The notes beneath the pieces are model-generated. The model was not told the origin of the DNA and made no database searches. It saw nothing but the letters and a program-made list of their open reading frames with translations. A program made the position numbers and the translations under genes. A stretch of DNA of 37,393 bases from Methanobacteriota archaeon (GTDB lineage Archaea > Thermoplasmatota > Poseidoniia > Poseidoniales > Poseidoniaceae), in assembly GCA_011522915.1 (NCBI GenBank), contig WTIA01000073.1:1-37393 (forward strand), given 5' to 3'. This document shows, in pieces, positions 9,126 through 17,900 of the stretch; position 1 is the stretch's first letter; every line of letters starts with the position of its first letter.

Positions 9126-9689
9126 ATGGCAGAGGTCATCATCCTACCAGAGGATTATTGGGTGTTTGATTTCACAAAGGGAGAGGACACTGACTTTGAA
9201 TGTCCTTATCCTTATCAAATCGGAAGATATGACGAGGTTAGGCCTGGGATGTATACTCACGAATTATTCGGAGGAGAGAGGGATTTGCACATTGGCATCG
9301 ACATCGGTACTCCCGTTGGTGAACCAGTTCATGCGTTTTCAAAAGGAGTAGTTCATTCACTTGGTGTGAATGAAGAAGATGGGTCTTACGGACCGACCAT
9401 TATCGTAAAGCATGAATTAGATGGCAAACCGATTTGGGCTCTTTATGGTCATCTTTCGATGGAATCCTTGCAAATGGTCGAAGAAGGAATGGAAGTCGAA
9501 GAGGGTCAAATTATCGCAACAGTAGGCGATAAGAGTGTCAATGGGGGGTGGGAGCCACACCTTCATTTCCAATTATCTTGGGTAGAACCCGTTGGCAATG
9601 ATATGCCAGGCGTGGTGGCTAGAAGCGATAGGGATTGGGCATTGGAAAAATATCCTGACCCTCGGATTGTTCTAGGACCTCTATACTAG
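9126..9689 (+). CDS. M23-family metallopeptidase domain protein
   Basis: HxxxD motif in LHIGIDIGTPVGEPVHAFSKG, YGHLS, HLHFQLS. ATG at 9126 preferred over TTG at 9114. Confidence 0.85.
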   Translation: MAEVIILPEDYWVFDFTKGEDTDFECPYPYQIGRYDEVRPGMYTHELFGGERDLHIGIDIGTPVGEPVHAFSKGVVHSLGVNEEDGSYGPTIIVKHELDGKPIWALYGHLSMESLQMVEEGMEVEEGQIIATVGDKSVNGGWEPHLHFQLSWVEPVGNDMPGVVARSDRDWALEKYPDPRIVLGPLY

Positions 9690-10765
9690 TTGATTTGTGA
9701 AAGGAATTCTTTCAAAGAAATAATCGGTTCGATTGCAGATGGGTCTTTTCCGTGCAATAACGCTAGAGCTATTGAGAGCCAGTCCGTCATGATGCATAAG
9801 TGAAGCAGGCATTCTAGTAAAGTCTCTCCATCTCCATGAATTTTCCACGCTAGTTCGGTGGGACAGTTTGACACAAACCAATCCATTCTATGTCTCACAC
9901 GTGGATGAATTTCATCCCAAGAAAGCAACAAAAGGGCTTGCTGGGATGCAGATGGATCTTGGTCATCTCCCACTCCGCCCCAAGCAACCGATTCATTGTG
10001 GTTCATCTCGGGGAAAGCCGCGATTCTAGCAAATCTAGACGAATTTTCATTCAATTGATTCTTGAAGCGATTTACTGCCGGCATGAGTTCCTCTGGCCCC
10101 AGAATTGCAATTGGGTTCTGCATTAAATTCAATGCAAGGCTGGCTACATCGCCCTCAGGGTGAGTAAGAATGTCATTGTCATCTACCGCATTTTGTAATC
10201 TCATGAGAGCGTGTTCAGAAATTTCAGTTTGTAGGATTCCAATCTCAACAAGTAAGGCTAATTGTCTTGAAAAAATATGGCCAAAGGCTGACCTCGGCGG
10301 CTGGCCTGATGGGCATGAAATAAGGTATGCACTGTCAGATAGTTCACACATTCCTGCTAACTCTCCTCCTCCAGAAACAACCACCATGGTTGCATCCTGT
10401 TTCATAGCCTGGCGGCATGCTTCTAGGGTTTCTTCAGTATTACCTGAGTAAGAGGTTGCTAGAATTAACCAATCTGGAGTCCACCAATTTGGTAAGTCAT
10501 AACCACGATGACATCTTACAGGAACGGCACCACTTTCATCACACAAAACTGAGAGAAAGTCGCCTCCTGCAGCAGAGCCGCCCATTCCAAGGCAAAGGAC
10601 CCCACTCCAACCAGTATCAAGTTCATCTAACCAAGGTAATAGGTCACGGTTAACGGCTTCTCTGCCCGCTCTGATGTCATTAACAAATGACCGTGTGAAA
10701 CCAATCATATCCCCTTTATCGAGAGCAGAGGCTAAGCGAATCATACCTTCTTCCATGTCACTCAC
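9686..10765 (-). CDS. Bifunctional phosphoglucose/phosphomannose isomerase (SIS domains)
   Basis: 359 aa; VLCLGMGGSAAGGDFL, ATSYSGNTEETLE, SGGGELAGM, PPRSAFGHIFS. Confidence 0.87.
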   Translation of the reverse strand: MSDMEEGMIRLASALDKGDMIGFTRSFVNDIRAGREAVNRDLLPWLDELDTGWSGVLCLGMGGSAAGGDFLSVLCDESGAVPVRCHRGYDLPNWWTPDWLILATSYSGNTEETLEACRQAMKQDATMVVVSGGGELAGMCELSDSAYLISCPSGQPPRSAFGHIFSRQLALLVEIGILQTEISEHALMRLQNAVDDNDILTHPEGDVASLALNLMQNPIAILGPEELMPAVNRFKNQLNENSSRFARIAAFPEMNHNESVAWGGVGDDQDPSASQQALLLLSWDEIHPRVRHRMDWFVSNCPTELAWKIHGDGETLLECLLHLCIMTDWLSIALALLHGKDPSAIEPIISLKEFLSQIN

Positions 10766-11813
10766 TATCCATCCCTAACCGAGGCAGACAAATCCATTCA
10801 CCATCAATCCTTGCCAACAAAAGTTTCCTTCCCGGCGAATGTTCGAACGGTAATCGTACTGCGGTCATTTTCCAATCGTTTGGGTCCAAGAATTCTGCAA
10901 CAGAAGCATCTTCGTTTATCGAATCAGCGTATGTGAATTCACTAAGTCTAGCAACTACGTTAGCATTCTCTAAATCTCTCCAGGTGGCGCCTGTTCTTTC
11001 TCTTCGCTCTATTTTCTCAAGGATTGCACCCTCGCCGGTCCAGGTTGAGGGACGCCAAAGGTTTCCTCGCCATCGAATTACATCACCCAATTCATAGCCG
11101 GGTTTGCGATAAAGCAAAGTTAGCCTGGTTAAATCCACACCATCCTTCCTACCAACTACAGATGTTGTAGTAGTTATTTGGCCCCCGTGCTGAGCGATTA
11201 AATGACGACCCCAAGCTCTTGCAAGAGCCTTGGAACCGAGCACAACATCATATCCTCCGGTAACTGGTCCTTCTTTTGTAATGAAGAACATGGGGTCATC
11301 CGGCATCTCTGCCAGCACATCATCAAGAGTGGCCCTTAGAACTCTGAATTCTTCTTCCGACAATCTTCGAGCACTAGACCTCAATTGAACCGTGGCTTCG
11401 AAATAATTCCCAGCCCTTCTGGTGCAAGTCAAACACACTCCGTTTGACATTCTAGCTCTCATGGTGTGCTTCTCTGTGTATAGTAAATCGTCGATTACTC
11501 CTTCGATTTCAAGATGTATTAGAGTATGCCTCCCATCTACTTCTTGAGCCATGAGTCCTAACTCTAGGTCTTCGATTTCGGAGTGAAATTCCACATTACG
11601 TTGCACTAACTCGTGCCACAGGTCCTCTTCATCAACGTTACTCCATTTACCTTGGAATTCGATAATTCCACATCTTGCACATTTAGTCCATGGTGCATTC
11701 TTTGGAACCTTAGCGAGGGTGACTCTATCCCGCGTGCACTTTTCGCACATTCTGTCGGTGAATAGCGGAGGGTCTGCTCCGCAAACTAGACAGAATTCTC
11801 CACCAAGGTCCAT
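10758..11813 (-). CDS. NMD3-family protein
   Basis: 351 aa; N-terminal zinc-binding CLVCGADPP...CEKC and CARCG, then CLTCTRRAGNYFEATVQLR typical of NMD3. Confidence 0.85.
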   Translation of the reverse strand: MDLGGEFCLVCGADPPLFTDRMCEKCTRDRVTLAKVPKNAPWTKCARCGIIEFQGKWSNVDEEDLWHELVQRNVEFHSEIEDLELGLMAQEVDGRHTLIHLEIEGVIDDLLYTEKHTMRARMSNGVCLTCTRRAGNYFEATVQLRSSARRLSEEEFRVLRATLDDVLAEMPDDPMFFITKEGPVTGGYDVVLGSKALARAWGRHLIAQHGGQITTTTSVVGRKDGVDLTRLTLLYRKPGYELGDVIRWRGNLWRPSTWTGEGAILEKIERRERTGATWRDLENANVVARLSEFTYADSINEDASVAEFLDPNDWKMTAVRLPFEHSPGRKLLLARIDGEWICLPRLGMDSE

Positions 11814-11827
11814 ACCCTCACCTCAGT

Positions 11828-11977
11828 TTACTCAGATTCATCACGGGCTAAAGCCTTCTCCAATGAATCGATTTTGTTTTGTAGGGATTTCGACCTTGCG
11901 AAAACAGTCCAAGTCCACAAGGCAAGGGCTCCAATCATACCGATGTATGCCACAGTTAGGTAGGTTTGACCGCTCAT
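11828..11977 (-). CDS. CcmD-like single-TM microprotein (49 aa), absent from the ORF track
   Basis: Manual translation: MSGQTYLTVAYIGMIGALALWTWTVFARSKSLQNKIDSLEKALARDESE. Single TM plus charged helix, between CcmC and NMD3. Confidence 0.75.
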   Translation of the reverse strand: MSGQTYLTVAYIGMIGALALWTWTVFARSKSLQNKIDSLEKALARDESE

Positions 11978-12702
11978 CACATCCTCTCCTCATATATTCC
12001 CTGCAACTCCTCTAGTCGCATTTCCAATTTAGTTAGTCTCATGCCTGCTATGACATAACCAACGGTTAGGGTGGTAAACGAGATTGCTCCAAGGAATAAC
12101 ACTATGCTCATGTCCGAGTTAAGCGAACCCTCTGATGTTGCTACTACAGGCCCAGGGTGCCTTATCTGCCAAAGTCTAGTTGCAATGTAGGTAATAGGAA
12201 CTAAAATGAATCCAAACATTCCAAACGCAGCAAATGTATCTCTTGTCTCAACCCCGTCAGGTTGTGACCTTCTTCCTAGTACAAGATATAGCGATAGTAG
12301 AGTCAAAATTGCAAACGTGTTCAAACGAACATCGGTCCAATCCCACGGAACCCCCCATTCTGCGGCGCCCCAGATACATCCAGACCACACGCACATCAAA
12401 CCGGTGGCTAGTCCAGCCTCACTACTTGCAACGTGTAATCTCCAAGCCCATTCGCTACGCTTGAAAAACCAGTAGATAGAGCCTATGAACAATAGAGCGA
12501 AAGCGATCATCGCAGCCCACGCACTGGGTACATGCCAGTAGAAAATCCTCTGGGCCTCAGGGGCCTTGAATGCACTTATTGAAACCGAAGGGGCCCACAT
12601 CATTCCAAGCCACAAGGTAAGGGCTGCACCGGCAAAGCCGAGCATAGCAACGACTTCACCTTTGATGTTCATGTTGATGGCCCGCATGGCGCTCATCTTC
12701 AA
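11977..12702 (-). CDS. ccmC: CcmC-like cytochrome c maturation heme transport protein
   Basis: 241 aa; multi-pass; WHVPSAWAA, WGAAEWGVPWDWTDVRLNTF (WWD-like), IRHPGPV. Confidence 0.88.
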   Translation of the reverse strand: MKMSAMRAINMNIKGEVVAMLGFAGAALTLWLGMMWAPSVSISAFKAPEAQRIFYWHVPSAWAAMIAFALLFIGSIYWFFKRSEWAWRLHVASSEAGLATGLMCVWSGCIWGAAEWGVPWDWTDVRLNTFAILTLLSLYLVLGRRSQPDGVETRDTFAAFGMFGFILVPITYIATRLWQIRHPGPVVATSEGSLNSDMSIVLFLGAISFTTLTVGYVIAGMRLTKLEMRLEELQGIYEERM

Positions 12703-12705
12703 TGT

Positions 12706-13881
12706 TCACGCTGTTAGCGTATCAACAAGTAGGGCCCATGGTAAAATTAGAATCGGCGTGAGGAGGCGAATCATTACTGCATTTGGCCTTGCTAGGCGCA
12801 GAGTAGCATTGCTTAGCAGGCCCACGACTGCTTCGGTTGTAGCACCTAATATTGCACCAGCGATAATCAACTCCCAGTTCAGGTCTGAAGTTATTGTTGA
12901 TGCTAGCAAAGTAAGTCCGCCGCACAACAAGACCGAGTGAAAAATTGCATTTTGGGGAATTGCAGATTTTGTATTCCACCATGCATAGGCTCTATTTTCA
13001 AGACTCAACTTGTGAATAGGATTGCCACAGAGACCGGCCGTTAGAGCAGGCGCTAGAACGAATGCGGTTAGCATTCTGCCCTCAAGTTGTGATGGGTCTA
13101 GCAGTGCCAGCATAGCACCAAGGGTTAGAAGGCCAGCAATTCCGTTATTTGCGAGTCCAGATAGTGTGCGAAGATTGAGCCTGTGTCCAATGTTCACTGA
13201 ACGTTTTGCAGCTTTTTCAAGTGGGGTGAATTTGCCCGATTTTGCATCGCCTTGTTCTTCTTCAAATGGAAACCGAATAATTCTGTCTGAGGCAGAAATA
13301 ATTCTAGAATCGTGGCTTGAGATTAGGATTGCATGCCCTCCCGCTGCCAAATCTCTGAGGGTTTTTGCTAATTTTTCTGTGGAATCATCATCGAGTCCGC
13401 TATCAGCCTCATCGAGTAACACCGCCACAGGTTCATTGGAAATCATTGCAGGTATTAATCCACAAAGCAAGGCGACTTTTCTCCTCTGTCCTCCAGAAAG
13501 CATAGCGATTCTATCGTGAATTCTGTGGTCTAGTCCCCAAGACTTCAGAAGGGGTGCTATGTCAAAATCAAAACCAGCAGCATCGAGTATTCTTTCTCCA
13601 ACCAACTCGTCACCCATAACACAATCATCTTGCAAGCAAAGCCCGAATTCTATCCTGCCTCTCCTACCATCTGAATCCCGAATTAGTTGGCCGGAAATTT
13701 TGCTGGAACCATTTTCTAATGGAATTAGCCCAGCAGCGGCTTCAATCACTGTTGATTTGCCGCATCCATTGTCTCCAGCAAGACATACGACTTCTCCGCT
13801 GTCTATCGAAATGGACCAATCGTCCAAGACCTTAGACCGTCCACGAAGAACGGTGAGGTGTGACAACTCGATGATGCCCAT
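12706..13881 (-). CDS. ABC ATPase (CcmA-like) fused to a C-terminal membrane domain (possible CcmB-like)
   Basis: Walker A GDNGCGKST, signature LSGGQRRK, Walker B VAVLLDEADSGLD, then about 165 aa with several hydrophobic helices. Next to ccmC. ATG at 13881 preferred. Confidence 0.8.
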   Translation of the reverse strand: MGIIELSHLTVLRGRSKVLDDWSISIDSGEVVCLAGDNGCGKSTVIEAAAGLIPLENGSSKISGQLIRDSDGRRGRIEFGLCLQDDCVMGDELVGERILDAAGFDFDIAPLLKSWGLDHRIHDRIAMLSGGQRRKVALLCGLIPAMISNEPVAVLLDEADSGLDDDSTEKLAKTLRDLAAGGHAILISSHDSRIISASDRIIRFPFEEEQGDAKSGKFTPLEKAAKRSVNIGHRLNLRTLSGLANNGIAGLLTLGAMLALLDPSQLEGRMLTAFVLAPALTAGLCGNPIHKLSLENRAYAWWNTKSAIPQNAIFHSVLLCGGLTLLASTITSDLNWELIIAGAILGATTEAVVGLLSNATLRLARPNAVMIRLLTPILILPWALLVDTLTA

Positions 13882-13935
13882 CACCACATGCGAGGAACCG
13901 CATTGCCTTCAAGCCGACCCCTCCTCCGCCCTAAC

Positions 13936-14841
13936 ATGGAGGAGGTATTGTTCGCCCTTTGGATTGCGGCAATAATCGGCCCTCTTGCTTGGTCTTGGTA
14001 TCATAAAGCATCGATTGCAATGGCTATGACACTGTCGCTTTTGTTTGGATACATCGTTCAGTTAATGTGGGGCTGGACCCTCGATAATGACCAACTAAGC
14101 GAACTATACATCAGATTAATCATGATTCCAGCTCTTGTTGAAAGCGGCCATTTTCACACATTGATTACCAGCGGATTCCTACACTCGTGGAGTAGTCCAC
14201 TTCACGTCCTAGGAAATATCGTGATTATCGCTCTTGTTGGTATACCCCTTGAAGACAGATTGGGAAGGGGTAAATGGCTCATCTCATACATGATTGGATT
14301 ATTGGGTGGTTCCGTAGCTTGGACCATTGCAAATGGTGGTTCTTACACACCTGCGCTAGGTGCTTCAGGTGCAGCGTTCGGAATACTCGGAGCCTACCTT
14401 TGCGGTTGGCCCGAAGATGAGGTATATTTCCCGATCATTTTGATTAGAAAATGGCCTGTTCAATTCATTGCATTGTTCTACTTTGGATTTGAGATTTTCA
14501 AAGCGTGGCAAGTATACGGGCTATCACAAGCCAGTCACGTGGCCCACATAGCCCATTTCGGCGGTTTTATTCTAGCCTATGCAACACTGCCGATTTTGAA
14601 GAAAAATATCGAATGGGAAGGAGATGTTGAATTGGTTGAAATTTCATCAGAAAATCCATTTGAAGGAGTGGATGACTTGGTCAAGCGCCTGCATGAAGAG
14701 GGTGATGAAAAAGAAACCCGTCAAGCATGGTTGGAAGAAATCGCAGATAGGGCAGAATGTCCAGTTTGCTCTGGAAAACTCCACCTCAAAAAAATGACAA
14801 TAAAATGTGAAGCCGATTCATCGCATGTTGCTTGGCCTTGA
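13936..14841 (+). CDS. Rhomboid-family intramembrane serine protease with C-terminal zinc-ribbon-like tail
   Basis: GASGAAFGILGAY (Ser), HVAHIAHFGGFILAY (His), HVLGNIVII; C-term ECPVCSGKLHLKKMTIKCEADSSH. Confidence 0.87.
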   Translation: MEEVLFALWIAAIIGPLAWSWYHKASIAMAMTLSLLFGYIVQLMWGWTLDNDQLSELYIRLIMIPALVESGHFHTLITSGFLHSWSSPLHVLGNIVIIALVGIPLEDRLGRGKWLISYMIGLLGGSVAWTIANGGSYTPALGASGAAFGILGAYLCGWPEDEVYFPIILIRKWPVQFIALFYFGFEIFKAWQVYGLSQASHVAHIAHFGGFILAYATLPILKKNIEWEGDVELVEISSENPFEGVDDLVKRLHEEGDEKETRQAWLEEIADRAECPVCSGKLHLKKMTIKCEADSSHVAWP

Positions 14842-14856
14842 GTCCCGTAGGGACTC
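14840..14856. repeat. GTA-loop hairpin GAGTCCC-GTA-GGGACTC
   Basis: Perfect 7-bp inverted repeat overlapping the rhomboid stop codon. Confidence 0.8.
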
Positions 14857-14883
14857 GGAGCCACCCAAGGTTCATGTGTAATG

Positions 14884-14906
14884 TAATCCGCCCGTAGGGC
14901 GGGTTG
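14884..14906. repeat. GTA-loop hairpin TAATCCGCCC-GTA-GGGCGGGTTG
   Basis: Perfect 6-bp core (14888-14902), extended to 10 pairs if two G-U wobbles are allowed; just upstream of the S8 protease start. Confidence 0.8.
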
Positions 14907-14912
14907 GATTCC

Positions 14913-17900
14913 ATGAGAGGAACAAAAGCACTACTTCTCGCTGTACTTTTTCTCATTGCAGACATGTCTGCTCTAGCATCTGCTTCCCCAGTCCAAAGCG
15001 AGGAATCGAGCGAAGAAATTGCAGAAAGATTACCCTTTAGGGGGGATAGACACGCAACTGAAGACTATGGTTGGTGGTTTGCTTATGGCCCAGACACTAA
15101 TTTTGATGGATTAGACGACCGTCTCGAGAGAATAATCGCTGGTGAGGAATCTCAGTCAACTACTGCAATAATCGGCCCTGATGGTAGAAAGACGGTTGCA
15201 ATTGTCGTCGATTATGCATGGCACCCTGGTCAAAGCGAGATTGACGATTTAGTCGCTGTTTTGCGCAGCCACGGATGGGAGGCAGACGGCGCCTGGTTCC
15301 AGGTAATGGATTCAATCGATTCAATCGTTGTCGACCACGTCCCAGTTAGTGCTCTGCTTGAAATCCATGCGATTGAATCCGTTGTTGTAGTCGAGATGCA
15401 GAACGTGATGTATCCTACACTCGAGAGTGCAAATCCGGCTACTAGAATTCAACCTTCAGAAGTTTATTCTGGAACCGTTTACGATAGAGGATATGACGGT
15501 GAAGGGGTTGTTATCGCAGTACTGGATAGCGGAGTAGACAATGAGCACCGATCTCTAAATGATTTTGATGATGAAGATGACGAACCCGATTTGGATCCAA
15601 ATTCCTACGACGACCAGAAATGGGTAGCTGGTTATGATGCAACATCACAAGCATCCAACCCAGATGGCTCTCAAGACCCTGATGATGGTCAAGGGCACGG
15701 CACCCACGTTGCTGGAATTGCCCTAGGCACAGGAGATTCATCACGCGTTCACATCGGAGCAGCACCTGGTGCATTCCTTGTGGATGTCAAAGTATTGACC
15801 GACAGTGGAGGCACAAACTCACAAAATTCTCTGAATGGAATTCAGTGGATGATCAACAACCAAGATACCGATTGGGGTAACGGCGCGAAAGGAATTCAAA
15901 TCGGACAAATGTCATTCGGCTCAATCGGTAACCCAGTCGCCCAAAACAGTGGAGACAACGGTACCGGTGCAGAAGCACGCCTAGTCAACAATGCAACTTA
16001 CGATGCTGGCATTGCTTGTGTTGTTGCAGCAGGCAATGATGGGATTCAAAGAATTGCATCACCGGGAAGCGCAGACGGTGCTATTACAATCGGCTCGGCA
16101 GATAACGCGGACACAATCAACAGAACTGATGATTTCATGGCATCTTATTCAAACAGTGGCCCAAGAGAAAGCGATAACGACGATGACGATTGGGATGAAT
16201 TGAAGCCTGACCTTGTTGCATTTGGAAGCGGGATTTACTCGGCCTCTGCTGCAACTGGGACATCATTCCCGGGAACTCCAAGGCCAGAGGCCGACAACTC
16301 ATACGAATCCAAGGATGGTACATCTATGGCTACTCCTATGGTCTCGGGAGTTGTTGCTCTGATGCTTCAAGCAGACCCTAGCCTTTCGCCAGTTGATGTC
16401 AAAGATATACTTCGAAATTCTAGTGAACAAAAAGGAAACCCATCAGAAGCTAGCATATCTGACAGATGGAATTCTAAGTGGGGATTCGGTTCCCTAGACG
16501 CCTCTTGTGCGGTTGATACAGTCTTGAGAAGATCGTGCACATCTTTGACTGGCGGCGGAGGTGGCGGCGTAATAATCGACCCACCAAATGAATCGGATGA
16601 AGGTATTATTTTCGATAACCCTACCAATGGAACATGGTTGCTGACAGGAGATATGATGCAACTAGAGGGGAGAATCTTAGCGGATACTGGCCCTTGGAAT
16701 AGCGTCCAGGTCAAACTGACTCAGTACTATGAAGAAGACGAAGAAGAGGTCTTGATGGACTGGCAGGAAGCATCCGTAACAAATCTATCTTGGTCCTTCA
16801 CCGACATGATTCCAGAGGATTGGTACGATCCCGATGAAACAGCAGTTGTTATCGAAGTCCAAGCTATTGGAAACGACGATATGATTTCCAACACAGCACA
16901 TTGGGTTAGAATTGGAAGAATGTCAGCATCTTTTGGCTCACCTTCTTCAGGATCAACTCTTTCAGATACAGTTTCCTTCAGCGGAACTGCTCAAGGAATT
17001 GAGCCAAGTGAACTCATCTTCCGAGTAGATTCAGGCGAATGGAGTTCTGCCTACACTTTTGATGAAGAAGATAATGAGGCACAAGATTGGTCATTCACGT
17101 GGGATTCAACAGAAGTGGATGATGGGTCACACAAAATATCGATTCGCCTAGTCAATAAGAGCGGAATAGAATCCGATATCATTCGAAGAACTTTCACAAT
17201 CGATAACTTGCCAGCAGCTCCTGAGTTAAGGTTCCAAGGTTCTGTCGAAATCTTTGACCAAGATCTCCCTGCTAGTAAAGCGATTGCAGGGACTATTTTA
17301 GAAATCCACTTCAATGTAGTAAACACTGGCGACCTTGATGCTACCGATTTGCATCTCAAACTAGACGCACCAGGAAGTGACTCTAGCACCTACCCCAGTG
17401 AAGGTAAGATTCCAAGATTAGAACAGGGAGAAACCATTTCTGTAATTCTTTGGTGGTGGGCTACCGAAGCAGGAATGCACGATGTAACCATTCAGATTGA
17501 CCCCAATGGGGTGATGAATGACGATGAGTCTGATAATGAATATACATTCCAATTCGAGATAGAAGAAAGACCACTAGAGCCCACATTACGATTCCTAACG
17601 AGTGCTGTTACCACAGACAAAAATATACCTCAGCCAAGCGATGATGACACAAAGAAACCATACAAAATCAAGGTAAGAGTCGACAATCTAGGACGTACAG
17701 ATGCCACTGACATTCGAATGACACTATTCACCTGGGTCGAAACCGGTTGGTCTGAAACAGGCTCAAACGTGATGTCTGTAATCCCTGGTTCAGAGACTTC
17801 CTCGGGAAGTAAAATCGCAGAATTCTCCTACACTCATGATTCAATTGGACTTGTAAAGCACAGGGTAGTCCTTGAAGGAAATGGAGTGGAGGCCCAATAT

